NCBI GenBank assembly: GCA_002494895.1
Contig: DADA01000083.1
Location: forward strand, 1-64,000
Source: Nitrososphaera sp. UBA210
Lineage (GTDB): Archaea; Thermoproteota; Nitrososphaeria; Nitrososphaerales; Nitrososphaeraceae
Direction of reading: 5' to 3'
DNA length: 64,000 nucleotides
A program made the position numbers and the translations under genes. The number at the start of each line of letters is the position of its first letter. Positions within the stretch are counted from its first letter, which is position 1. Positions 14,943 through 23,652 of the stretch are shown one piece after another. The notes beneath the pieces were generated by a model. It made no database searches. It was given only the letters and a program-made list of their open reading frames with translations, and was not told where the DNA came from.

Positions 14943-17600
14943 CTATGCAGGTCTGCTCCAGAACAATTCATCAAGGCTCTGCTGCCGCGGCTTGCCGAGC
15001 ACCGAGTTGAAGTCAAAGTTCAGGGAAGAAAGTATCTGTTCAAATGTCGACTCCATCGTCTCGAGGTACTTTTCGGTGTCTATCTCTTCGGGCTTGGCCA
15101 GCTCTACCGGCTTGACGCCCTCGCCGGTCTTTATCTTTACATATGAAATCACGTCGCCAGCCCTGAGCTCCCGCTTGCCTTCGAGCATCTTGGCCGCCTT
15201 GATGTGCTGCGGCAGGCCCTTGTACGTGTCCCTGCCGTCCATTGTCTTGCCGTCTTTTTTCCCATAAGTCAACAGAGATTTGTTTATCATGACGTTAAAG
15301 CTGAGGTCCGCAAGCGGTATCTTGTGTGCTTCGAGATCATGAGCGCTTTGCACCACCACTTTTTTGATGCTCTCTTTTGCGGATTCAAAATCCTTCTGGG
15401 AGCCGACCTTGCCCAGAATCGCGAGGATGTCGTAGAACGCGTTTCTGATGAAAGGCGGCGTATGTGATTTCTTGCCTGTCAGGCCCTTCACATCTACGGT
15501 GCCATCGGGCTTTACCCCGAGGTAGTTCTTTTTCAGATCGCTAAAGACCACATATCTGTATTCTTTGTCGACTTCAAGGTCTACCCCAAGGGCGTTAGTC
15601 GCCCAGCTCAGCATTTCATCGACAACGGTTGACGACGGCTCCTTGACGAAAATTGAATCGGTATCCGAGTAAATTACTTCGATTCCCAATTCCCTGCACT
15701 TGTCTATGGCCTTGTGTATTGTATTCCTGCCAATAGCCGCGATAGAGTCCGCGACTGGCAGACAGTAAAGCGGAAAAATATCCGCGCCCATAACTCCGTA
15801 CGAGGCGTTTAAGATCACCTTAGTAGCCTGACTTACCACATTGTATAGCTGCCTTTCCTCAGGCGGCAGCGTCTTGTCTTTTGCAAGATTCTTGTAATAG
15901 TTGACCCGAAGGTCCCTGAGTGAGCCGATGAGCAGCGATGTGAGCCCCTTGCGCTGCTCGCAGACCCAGTGAGTCGTTCCTTCTATCTTTCTCTCCTTGC
16001 ACAACTCGTGGGGGCAGTTAATCGTTTCATATGACAAATTGTGGACCTTGATTATGCTAGGATAGAGGCTAGAAAAGTCCAAAACCACCACATTGAAATG
16101 GATTCCCGGAGTCGGCTCTATGACTTCGCCTCCGCGGTATTTTTTTTCCTTTATCACTGCTGTAGTCGATGCGGTTCCTTTCTCTTCGAGTTCTTTTCTG
16201 CTGGGAATGAGCTCATTCCGCTGCCTGTGTTCGTAATACAGTATACCCCTGATCCACTGGTTGACGCCAAACCGTGCAATGTCGTCTACAGACAGCCTTC
16301 CAATCCTAGCAATGACTACCAGCAGCTTCATCAACAGGTTGTCGTTAAAGTTGGTCAGCCGAAAAGTCAGGTCGGCGTCCTTGAGGCAATACTCGGCCAG
16401 CTTTTGGATAGGGAGGTCAGAAATGTCGCCGTCGAATTCGACCTTTGTATCCCCAAGAAGAGCCTCGCTTATCGCGTTTAGCGTGTGCTCAGTGTATGCG
16501 CGGCTGAACGCATAGATCTGGATGGACCTGTTGTCAAAAGTCCTGTAAAGATCAATGTGGATCCCGTGCCTTATGCCCACCGGCTCTGCCTGCATCCCGC
16601 GCTTTACAAACGACTCCCTCTTCACCATTATCGGGACTTTTTCCTTTGGGATTGCTATGCCGCCCGGGTCGATCCTTGAATCCTGCGACCGTGCATATAG
16701 GTACGGCAGGTCAAAGTCATCGCCGTTGAAAGTCAGGACAATAGGATACTGGTTTATTATCGCAAAGGTTTTTTCCAGCAGCTCTTTCTCCGTCTTGCAC
16801 GGCTCAGCTTCTGGTATCAGGGGCTCGCCAGTCGTCAGAGGGCTATCGACAAGAACTAGCACCTTTCTGAATCCGTCGGAACCGACGCAGCCTACCGCAG
16901 TAACCCGCCTGTCGTGTTCGCGGGGGTTGGGCATCCTACCTTCTTCGGTCTCTACTTCGATGTCTATCGCGACCCTCCTTAGCTCCGGTATTGGCTGGTT
17001 GAGGAGGTTTGCCCAGTTTGTAATGTATTGTCTGTTTTCCTTGCCGCCCTCTCCTGTTTCCTTTATCTTGTCCCAGAGGAGGCTTTTGAGAGCGGACTGG
17101 ACTTTATCTGAAATGGGATATTCAAACGTCGTTATCTGGTCGCCCTTTCTGACATAGTAGGCGCCAGGTATCAGCGCCCTGTCGTAGAGGTAGTTCTCGT
17201 GATATTTTATGTCGCTTTCCCATGATCGGACTTTTTCACGAAAGCTGCTGTCTGTTCCTCCGATAGAAAGCGGGTCGGGTGCGAGCACCTTCAGCACCTC
17301 TATTTCCTTGTCCAGTATGATGTCTTTTTTTCTTGCATGCTCTATGGTGTACTTTGGTTCCTTCTTCGCGATCTCCTCGGCATCAGCAGCGTACTCTACC
17401 TTTGTGTAGCAGTAGGGCCTGTGTTCTGTCCTGTCGCGCCAGTGGTAGATGACATTATCCTTTGGATCGTAAAACTTTAGGTAGACTTTTTTCTCTTCGC
17501 CTGAATAGACGGCAGACATCAGTAGCGCCGGCCGGCCCTCCGGGAGTTCGGGCAGATCATCCAGCCTCCTCCTCCTGTCCGGTCCGAAATCCTGCTGCAT
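14943..17600 (-). CDS. polB: Family-B DNA polymerase
   Basis: An 885-residue replicative-type DNA polymerase with proofreading. Exonuclease motifs: Exo I AIDIEVE (about 215), Exo II FNGDDFDLPYL and Exo III YCLKDADLT. Polymerase motifs: A DFSSLYPSI (about 505), B KVILNASYGVMG, C YSDTDS (about 643), with KKNYLGV after it. The C-terminus QQSLDELF resembles a PCNA-binding PIP box (QxxLxx plus two hydrophobic residues). I took the ATG at 17600 over the adjacent in-frame TTG at 17603. About 30 bases separate it from the speB start on the same strand. Confidence 0.95.
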   Translation of the reverse strand: MQQDFGPDRRRRLDDLPELPEGRPALLMSAVYSGEEKKVYLKFYDPKDNVIYHWRDRTEHRPYCYTKVEYAADAEEIAKKEPKYTIEHARKKDIILDKEIEVLKVLAPDPLSIGGTDSSFREKVRSWESDIKYHENYLYDRALIPGAYYVRKGDQITTFEYPISDKVQSALKSLLWDKIKETGEGGKENRQYITNWANLLNQPIPELRRVAIDIEVETEEGRMPNPREHDRRVTAVGCVGSDGFRKVLVLVDSPLTTGEPLIPEAEPCKTEKELLEKTFAIINQYPIVLTFNGDDFDLPYLYARSQDSRIDPGGIAIPKEKVPIMVKRESFVKRGMQAEPVGIRHGIHIDLYRTFDNRSIQIYAFSRAYTEHTLNAISEALLGDTKVEFDGDISDLPIQKLAEYCLKDADLTFRLTNFNDNLLMKLLVVIARIGRLSVDDIARFGVNQWIRGILYYEHRQRNELIPSRKELEEKGTASTTAVIKEKKYRGGEVIEPTPGIHFNVVVLDFSSLYPSIIKVHNLSYETINCPHELCKERKIEGTTHWVCEQRKGLTSLLIGSLRDLRVNYYKNLAKDKTLPPEERQLYNVVSQATKVILNASYGVMGADIFPLYCLPVADSIAAIGRNTIHKAIDKCRELGIEVIYSDTDSIFVKEPSSTVVDEMLSWATNALGVDLEVDKEYRYVVFSDLKKNYLGVKPDGTVDVKGLTGKKSHTPPFIRNAFYDILAILGKVGSQKDFESAKESIKKVVVQSAHDLEAHKIPLADLSFNVMINKSLLTYGKKDGKTMDGRDTYKGLPQHIKAAKMLEGKRELRAGDVISYVKIKTGEGVKPVELAKPEEIDTEKYLETMESTFEQILSSLNFDFNSVLGKPRQQSLDELFWSRPA

Positions 17601-17707
17601 CAAAGTCTATTTTCTCTCTTGGACAATCAATATTAAACGTTTTACACGGCGTCTGAAAAAAAGAAAAAGGGCATCATGGAAGTATTTTCTTCCATGAGTC
17701 GTACGCT

Positions 17708-18700
17708 CTACAGGCTGCCCTTCATTAATTTTGTTCTTCCGAGAACAACTATCGTTCCAATCATCGCGGCGACGATGCCAATGATTGCGACCGGGAATTC
17801 AGGAACGACCTGCGTACCGGTTACAGTAACATCATGGGCACCTGACGAGTGGGGGATGACAAGAGTGTTTACACCATCTACCTGACTCTCTTCAGCGCGG
17901 GTGGCCTGGCCGTCTACCAGAACAGTGTACGGGCCTTCAAGTACCGAGCCTACCATGACCGTCGTCTCTGCTCCTGTCCCGTCGGTCTCGAATGACAGCG
18001 TCTTGCTTGCCTCATCCAGCGCAAACGCGCTTATCGTGGAGGCGCTCTCTACTGATACGTTAACAGACTCTCCTGCGACCATCACCGGCATCATGCTGGG
18101 CGTCGTACCGCCGTCATCAGGTGTGCCTGATGGGATTGTCGAATCTACTGCTCCTGTCAACGTCAGAGAATCAACAGCAGTGTCAAACGCTCCAACGTCG
18201 GCATCAAACTCTGCAGATGCGGACGAATACATCGCAGATATCCACCTTGTCTCACTTTCGGCAGAGACGATCTTCATCTTCGTCATCTCGCCATCCTCGT
18301 CGGTGCATTCAATGACAGCTTCGACTCCCCTTACACCGCTCACAGTGGTCGGCTGGAATGATGGCGTCGTACATTCGATTCCACTCTCCTCTTGCGAAAC
18401 GTCAGACGGATCCGTGGGGGCTTCGTCAACCTGTGACTTGTCCGCGATAACCAGCATCATTGCCTTGCCTTCTTCAGCCATCCCTCCCGGGGATACGGTT
18501 ACGAGGACGCTTTCGTCAGTGCCAATAGAGGCGCCTGTCCATCCGTCCGGAAAAGTAATCGAGACACCAGCTTCTTCGTTAGTGTATGTTCCGCTCACTT
18601 CTGCAAAGTCGGGCATTGTCTGCGCGTATGCAGTCGCTGCTGTCGTTGAAACTAGCAGGGCAAACGCTGCAACAAAAGCTTCTGGAAGGTATTTTCTCAT
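17708..18700 (-). CDS. Exported protein with PEF-type C-terminal sorting tail
   Basis: A 330-residue Thr/Ser/Asp-rich protein. The N-terminal signal peptide (MRKYLPEAFVAAFALLVSTT to AYA-Q) is followed by a domain with ITFPDGWTG (about 45) seen in PsbP-like exported proteins, a Ser/Thr/Pro linker and a beta domain; it ends with VPEFPVAIIGIVAAMIG and a short basic tail, a PEF-CTERM-like sorting tail expected to be handled by an archaeosortase. Start: the ATG at 18700 is chosen because a TATA on the minus strand is centred 25 nt away; GTG at 18706 is also in frame. Confidence 0.75.
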   Translation of the reverse strand: MRKYLPEAFVAAFALLVSTTAATAYAQTMPDFAEVSGTYTNEEAGVSITFPDGWTGASIGTDESVLVTVSPGGMAEEGKAMMLVIADKSQVDEAPTDPSDVSQEESGIECTTPSFQPTTVSGVRGVEAVIECTDEDGEMTKMKIVSAESETRWISAMYSSASAEFDADVGAFDTAVDSLTLTGAVDSTIPSGTPDDGGTTPSMMPVMVAGESVNVSVESASTISAFALDEASKTLSFETDGTGAETTVMVGSVLEGPYTVLVDGQATRAEESQVDGVNTLVIPHSSGAHDVTVTGTQVVPEFPVAIIGIVAAMIGTIVVLGRTKLMKGSL

Positions 18701-18718
18701 TTCCACGCTACGGAGCAG

Positions 18719-18729
18719 ATGTATAAAAG
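18719..18729. promoter_or_regulatory. TATA element shared by divergent genes
   Basis: ATGTATAAAAG reads as a TATA box on both strands. It is centred about 25 nt from the ATG at 18700 (minus) and about 36 nt from the GTG at 18760 (plus), so both genes may start from one TBP site. Confidence 0.45.
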
Positions 18730-18759
18730 CATATACGGCAAATGATACGCTGTTGTTAC

Positions 18760-20064
18760 GTGTCTGACTTCCAGGTAGCTGTAGTCGGAGGCGGAGTGCT
18801 TGGAACTTCCATAGCCTATTTCCTGTCCGCTCATGCTAATGATCCCGAATCGGTGGTGCTTATAGAACAGGAGAAGAATATCGCGCAGCACACCAGCAGC
18901 AGGAACACCGGCAAGGTCCATGCCCCCTTTCTGTACGACCCTGCCACAAGAAAGACCCTCGCAAAGGCGGCCGCGCTCGGGTACGAAATGTGGCAAGAGT
19001 TTGCAGAGAACAAAAAGCTCGTGTTCAAGCGCGACGGGGTGCTCGAGGTCGCGCTGGACGACAAAGGGGTTGCCAGATTGCACAAATATGTTGAATGGGG
19101 TCAGGCAAACGGACTGAAAAAGAGCGAGCTGAAATTGCTCGACAGAAAGGAAGTTGCAGAGTTTGAACCCAATGTCCGGTGCTCGTCGGCATTGTATTGC
19201 TCCAAGGACGCGTCTGTTGACTATGGATCGTTATCAATGGCGCTGATGGAAGATCTAAGGTCGTTTGGCTGCAGGCTTGCTCTGGGCACGAAAGTCGCAA
19301 GTGTGTCCCCGGCAGATGGCCGCTATCTGATAGGGACAGGACATGGCAAAACGATCAGCGCCAGATACGTCGTCAACGCCGCGGGCGGCAACTCGATGGA
19401 CATTGCGCATTCAATGGGCGTCGCTAATGAATATACGGACATACATTTTCGCGGCGAGTACTGGGAATCGCCGCCACAGTACCACGACCTTACAAGACTG
19501 TCGATATATTCCGTTCCAAGGCATCCAGAGTACCCGTTCCTGGATCCCCATTGGATAGTCAGAGCCGACGGCAGGAGAGAAGTCGGGCCAAACGCGGTTC
19601 CTGTCTTTGGGCCCTATGCTTACAGCTGGCGCAGGAACCTTGCAGACATGGTCCCAAAGCTGGTAGAGTCCTCAAAGACTGGCGCCCGCCGGACCGTCTT
19701 TGACAGGCAGTTCCTCGCTCTCGCCACCACGGAGCTAAAGAGCTCGCTTTCAAAGACCGCGATGATAAACAGGGTAAGGGAATTCCTGCCTGGCCTGCGC
19801 GCGCCGGCATTTACAAAGAGAGGGACTTCGGGTATCAGGTCTTCAGTCATTGACAGAACCGGCAGGTTTGTTCCCGACACGCTGGTTCTCTGGAAGGACT
19901 CTTCTGTGCACGTGCTCAACTACAATTCCCCGGGGGCCACGGGCGCCCTTCCCATGGCTGCAAAGGTTGCGAGCAAGATGATATCGGAAGGGCTGATTTC
20001 TGTGCGCGACAGGCCGAGATCGCTCTGGGACGCCACGGCGATAGCCGAAAGGATTGGAGAGTAA
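18760..20064 (+). CDS. lhgO: FAD-dependent oxidoreductase, L-2-hydroxyglutarate oxidase family
   Basis: A 434-residue DAO-type flavoprotein. The Rossmann FAD motif VGGGVLGTSIA is at the N-terminus; SSRNTGKVHAPFLYDP and RGEYW ... SVPRHPEYPFLDPHW ... GPNAVPVFGPYAY match the L-2-hydroxyglutarate oxidase/dehydrogenase group, and the C-terminal NYNSPGATGA is the second FAD-binding segment. This family oxidises L-2-hydroxyglutarate to 2-oxoglutarate. The GTG at 18760 is preferred over the ATG at 18742, which is only about 18 nt from the TATA centre and thus probably upstream of the transcript start. Substrate is inferred. Confidence 0.8.
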   Translation: MSDFQVAVVGGGVLGTSIAYFLSAHANDPESVVLIEQEKNIAQHTSSRNTGKVHAPFLYDPATRKTLAKAAALGYEMWQEFAENKKLVFKRDGVLEVALDDKGVARLHKYVEWGQANGLKKSELKLLDRKEVAEFEPNVRCSSALYCSKDASVDYGSLSMALMEDLRSFGCRLALGTKVASVSPADGRYLIGTGHGKTISARYVVNAAGGNSMDIAHSMGVANEYTDIHFRGEYWESPPQYHDLTRLSIYSVPRHPEYPFLDPHWIVRADGRREVGPNAVPVFGPYAYSWRRNLADMVPKLVESSKTGARRTVFDRQFLALATTELKSSLSKTAMINRVREFLPGLRAPAFTKRGTSGIRSSVIDRTGRFVPDTLVLWKDSSVHVLNYNSPGATGALPMAAKVASKMISEGLISVRDRPRSLWDATAIAERIGE

Positions 20065-20077
20065 TCTTTTAAGCTAG

Positions 20078-20938
20078 GTGAATTCAGGATACCTGAACTT
20101 GCTGAGAGAAATCTACCTTGATGCCCTAAAGAACAGGGAACAAAAAATATCAAAGGTAAGAGATTCCAATTTCGATTCGATCCTAAAGGAGGCGGCATCC
20201 CGCTGGATTCATTGCGAGCCGTCGCCTGTTCCTTGCATTACTGCAGGAGTCGACAGCAGCTGGAACAAGCGTGCGTACCAAGGGCTCAACCTCTATGCCA
20301 TTGACGCCGTCGCAGTCTCCAGCACAAATGATATCCTGGCATCGGAATACGAAGACGAAATAGCAGATTCTGCGAGGAATGAATCCCTTGAAACAAAGGC
20401 AATGAAAATGGAGGCGAATGTCGCGCAAAAAGCCGCGGCAACTGAAAAGGCAGACACCATCTGCATCGACGGCTCGATAATCGCCCGGCTGAACAATACA
20501 GGCTCTCCATCCGCGCAGGAATCGGCAAAGAAATACGGCGACTCGATATTTGTCGCAAAGAGCTCTGAAAGCAGATCCCAGTTCGCGCCACTGGGGTCAA
20601 AGGCCGGCGACATTTACTATTACAGCCACGCAAGCAAGAAATCTCCGGGCTTTAGCAGGCCCGAGGAAGTCCAGACAAGCTATGGCAGGATCTTTGAAGT
20701 CTACGCGAGGCTGCGCGAGAGTACGCCCATGATCCGGATCGAGATACCAAAGAGTACAGCCGCGGATGATGTCAAGGTCCTGCTGGATGGTCTGGCGTAC
20801 CACAGCGTCGGGGGCTACCCATACTGCCTAAAGCTTGCTCACAATGCCTGCAAGATAAGCAATGAAGATATAGACAGGATTGCGAGCATCTTTCGGTTGC
20901 AGAATGAGACCGGGGCAAGGGACGCGCTAAATGAGTAA
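20078..20938 (+). CDS. nurA: NurA 5'-3' nuclease
   Basis: A 286-residue NurA-domain protein: the metal-binding strand AGVDSSWNKRAYQG (D59) and the second acidic strand CIDGSI (D131) are typical; SYGRIFEVYARL and the IRIEIPK strand fit the later core. NurA works with the HerA translocase and Mre11-Rad50 to resect double-strand ends to 3' overhangs. It is the first gene of the nurA-herA-mre11-rad50 run and overlaps herA by 8 bases. It begins 13 bases after the oxidoreductase gene, so it may also be read through from there. Confidence 0.85.
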   Translation: MNSGYLNLLREIYLDALKNREQKISKVRDSNFDSILKEAASRWIHCEPSPVPCITAGVDSSWNKRAYQGLNLYAIDAVAVSSTNDILASEYEDEIADSARNESLETKAMKMEANVAQKAAATEKADTICIDGSIIARLNNTGSPSAQESAKKYGDSIFVAKSSESRSQFAPLGSKAGDIYYYSHASKKSPGFSRPEEVQTSYGRIFEVYARLRESTPMIRIEIPKSTAADDVKVLLDGLAYHSVGGYPYCLKLAHNACKISNEDIDRIASIFRLQNETGARDALNE

Positions 20939-22472
20939 TCCGCAGCTCGGCATCCTTGTCGGCGAAACGCGCCCGGACAGGGTTCATTTCGAATCCAAGA
21001 GACCGATTAGCATCGGCGAATACGTCATACTGAACTATGGCAAGGGCAAGGTCCTGGGGCTGATAGAGCGCTCGCAGGTGACAAGCGACGCACTTCGCGC
21101 AGGCGTCAGGAACTATGACGAAGCGTACGAAAGCAGGCAGGTGGCTCTGGAAAACAAGCGCGACAAGAGCTATCGAGCTGTCGCCCACATACTTGGATAT
21201 GTGGAAGACCTAAAGCATTGCAAGTCCGTAATCCCTGCACTTCCCCCGGAGCCCGGGACAGAAGTGTACGAAGCCACTTCAGAGGACCTGGGCTCGATCT
21301 TTTCCTCGACCAGCGCAGAGTGGATAAGGCTCGGCAATCTCCTTCGCAACCCCGCGGTCGGAGTCCGGGTCAATACGAACAAGGTAGTTTCCAGGCACCT
21401 GGCCGTCCTCGCTATGACTGGCATGGGCAAGAGCAACCTCGTCTCACTGATCGCAAAGGAACTGGCAAGGATAGACGGGACGATGGTTATTTTTGACTAT
21501 CATGACGACTACTCTACCCTTGACATGGGGTCCAAGGGCAACCTTACGGATGCCAAGATAAATCCAAGGTTTCTCAACGCCGACAAGCTGGCAGAAGTAA
21601 TCGAGGTCCACGAAAATGCCAGTAACCAGCTACACGTGCTAAGGACGGCGTTTACAGAGGATGTAAAGAGCCGGAGCGGCGATGACTTTTGGGACGCACT
21701 TGAAACTGCGGCCGCAGCTGTCGGCGCAGACAGGGCCTACCGCGAGGCGTCGGAAAAAATAGTCGACAAGATAGACGACGCCAGGAGAAGGTTCCACGCA
21801 ATCCTGGACCCCGGGCTGTCAGATCCCCTTGCCATGATAAAGAACGGCAAGATCAACGTGGTCAGCCTGATAGAGCTGACAGAAAAGCAGGCAAACATCG
21901 CCGTGTCGTTCTACCTCCAGGAACTGCTCGACGACAGAAAAAAGGCAAAGGGCAGAACGGTCGGGACGAGGAGTGGTTCAAGAACCGAGCCGCGGTTCCC
22001 GGCGCCGGTCCTTGTGGTCCTGGAAGAAGCGCATGTCTTTATCCCAAAGGACGAAAAGACGGAGACGAAATATTTTGCCTCCAAGGTGGCGCGTGAAGGC
22101 AGAAAGTTCGGGCTCGGGTTGGTGATTGTTTCGCAAAGGCCCAGGGCCATCGACACAAACATCCTGAGCCAGATGGGCTCCTTTGCCATCATGCGAATGA
22201 TCCAGCCAGACGACCAGGCGCAGATATCTGCGGCAAGCGAATCGCTCAGCAGGGACCTTATGGAGCAGCTTGCTTCGCTCAATCCCGGCGAGGCTATACT
22301 TACGGGCCAGTGGGTCAACCTGCCGACATTCGCAAAGGTGGACGAGATCAGGGAACACAGGACGGGAAGCGACCAGAACGCGGTGGAGGAGTGGAAAAAG
22401 CTATCGGGCCTGAAGCAGCTGGCAAAGGAAACGGAGGACTCGTACGTTCCTCCGGGCTACATACAGGATTAG
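20931..22472 (+). CDS. herA: HerA bipolar DNA helicase/translocase
   Basis: A 513-residue HerA/FtsK-superfamily ATPase. An N-terminal HAS barrel (about 1-110) is followed by Walker A GMGKS (164-168), FDYHDDYS after it, Walker B LVVLEEAH (E365/E366), and SQRP (401-404), the conserved polar/arginine segment. Hexameric HerA pumps DNA to NurA during end resection. ATG overlaps the nurA stop by 8 bases and mre11 starts 19 bases after its stop. Length is normal for the family. Confidence 0.93.
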   Translation: MSNPQLGILVGETRPDRVHFESKRPISIGEYVILNYGKGKVLGLIERSQVTSDALRAGVRNYDEAYESRQVALENKRDKSYRAVAHILGYVEDLKHCKSVIPALPPEPGTEVYEATSEDLGSIFSSTSAEWIRLGNLLRNPAVGVRVNTNKVVSRHLAVLAMTGMGKSNLVSLIAKELARIDGTMVIFDYHDDYSTLDMGSKGNLTDAKINPRFLNADKLAEVIEVHENASNQLHVLRTAFTEDVKSRSGDDFWDALETAAAAVGADRAYREASEKIVDKIDDARRRFHAILDPGLSDPLAMIKNGKINVVSLIELTEKQANIAVSFYLQELLDDRKKAKGRTVGTRSGSRTEPRFPAPVLVVLEEAHVFIPKDEKTETKYFASKVAREGRKFGLGLVIVSQRPRAIDTNILSQMGSFAIMRMIQPDDQAQISAASESLSRDLMEQLASLNPGEAILTGQWVNLPTFAKVDEIREHRTGSDQNAVEEWKKLSGLKQLAKETEDSYVPPGYIQD

Positions 22473-22491
22473 CGTTTGGGGCAAGGGCGAC

Positions 22492-23652
22492 ATGCTGATC
22501 GCACACATTTCTGACCTGCACTTGGGATATGCGCAGTTCGGTCTTGAAGAGCGCGAAGAAGATGTCTACGAGACGTTCAAGGAAGCAATAGACATCTCGA
22601 TAAGGGAAGGTGTCAGGGGAGTGATACTTGCCGGGGATCTTTTCCACAGCCCGCGTCCTTCGGGCAAGGCGATCATTACTCTTGGCAATGCGCTAAAAAA
22701 GCTAAAGGAAAACAATATCTCTGCAGCATTCGTGCTGGGCGAGCACGACATCAGCAGACTCCGCGATGTGCCCTTTGCCTACCTCTTTAACAACCTGGGG
22801 CTCGCCAAGAGGCTCAGGCTCGACGAGCCGCTTGCAATTGACGACTGCGTGATCTTCGGAGAGAACAAGGAACGCCGCGGCAACATCGATTCGCTGATCG
22901 ACAGACTCAAAAACGCAGGCAGGGCCGCACGACAGCACGAAGGCAGGAAAAAGATTCTGGTGCTGCACCAGGGTCTCACCGACCTTAACAAGTTCGCGGG
23001 GGAAATGAACTCGACAGACCTTCCGCCCGGTTTTGACTATTACGCGATGGGCCACTACCACGACCATGTCGAAAAGCGCTACGATTCTCTTGGGGGACTG
23101 CTCGCATATCCCGGCTCGCTCGATCTCACCCCAAGCGAAGGCATCAAGGAGACGGAAAAGGGATTCATCATTGCCGACCTTTCCGGACAAGAAACAACCA
23201 CCCATTGGATACGGCTAGAGCAGGTGAGGCAGCAGTTCTCTATCAGGATAAACTATGCAGAGATGGCCAATGAAATACCCAGGATTTTTGAGAAGGTCCG
23301 GACTGTGAGCAACAATGGAAAAAAGCCAGTCGCCAGGATAGAGGTATCGGGACTCGACATAGATCCGAGGACTGTTGCCGCCAGCCTTGTCAGGCTAAAC
23401 GACTATTGCCTGCACTATGTCTGGCAGCCAATAGAGGAGGGAAGGCCCGGGGCGACTGCCTACGATTCTCGCCCGGCGGATATAGACAGCGAGCTCTACC
23501 GGCTTTCTACAAGGGCCCTGGAATCCGATGAACTCGCCCAGTTTGCGATAGGAGAAATCCTCCCACTTTCAACCGACAGTAATGCCAGCGCGGTCCTTGA
23601 CCTCGTGTGGGAAGCTTACAAGTCCAGACGATTCGGGAAGGACACAAGATGA
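22492..23652 (+). CDS. mre11: Mre11 DNA double-strand break nuclease
   Basis: A 386-residue calcineurin-like phosphoesterase. Motifs: HISDLHLG (D8, H10), LAGDLFH (D49), VLHQG (H159) and GHYHDH (H188, H190). The third motif, normally GNHD, is GEHD here: E84 stands where the Asn metal ligand is expected, H85 is kept. A capping domain follows. Mre11 dimer plus Rad50 clips and degrades DNA ends. Its last bases overlap the rad50 start (ATGA). The substitution is real in this sequence; its effect on activity is unknown. Confidence 0.92.
   Translation: MLIAHISDLHLGYAQFGLEEREEDVYETFKEAIDISIREGVRGVILAGDLFHSPRPSGKAIITLGNALKKLKENNISAAFVLGEHDISRLRDVPFAYLFNNLGLAKRLRLDEPLAIDDCVIFGENKERRGNIDSLIDRLKNAGRAARQHEGRKKILVLHQGLTDLNKFAGEMNSTDLPPGFDYYAMGHYHDHVEKRYDSLGGLLAYPGSLDLTPSEGIKETEKGFIIADLSGQETTTHWIRLEQVRQQFSIRINYAEMANEIPRIFEKVRTVSNNGKKPVARIEVSGLDIDPRTVAASLVRLNDYCLHYVWQPIEEGRPGATAYDSRPADIDSELYRLSTRALESDELAQFAIGEILPLSTDSNASAVLDLVWEAYKSRRFGKDTR

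Noticed and set aside
16555..17157. A 200-codon plus-strand frame inside polB
   Set aside because: polB is fully supported by its motifs on the other strand, and the frame encodes low-complexity sequence without any promoter.
18742..18759. Upstream ATG of the L-2-hydroxyglutarate oxidase-like gene as start
   Set aside because: It is only about 18 nt from the TATA centre, so it probably precedes the transcript start; GTG at 18760 begins right before the FAD motif.
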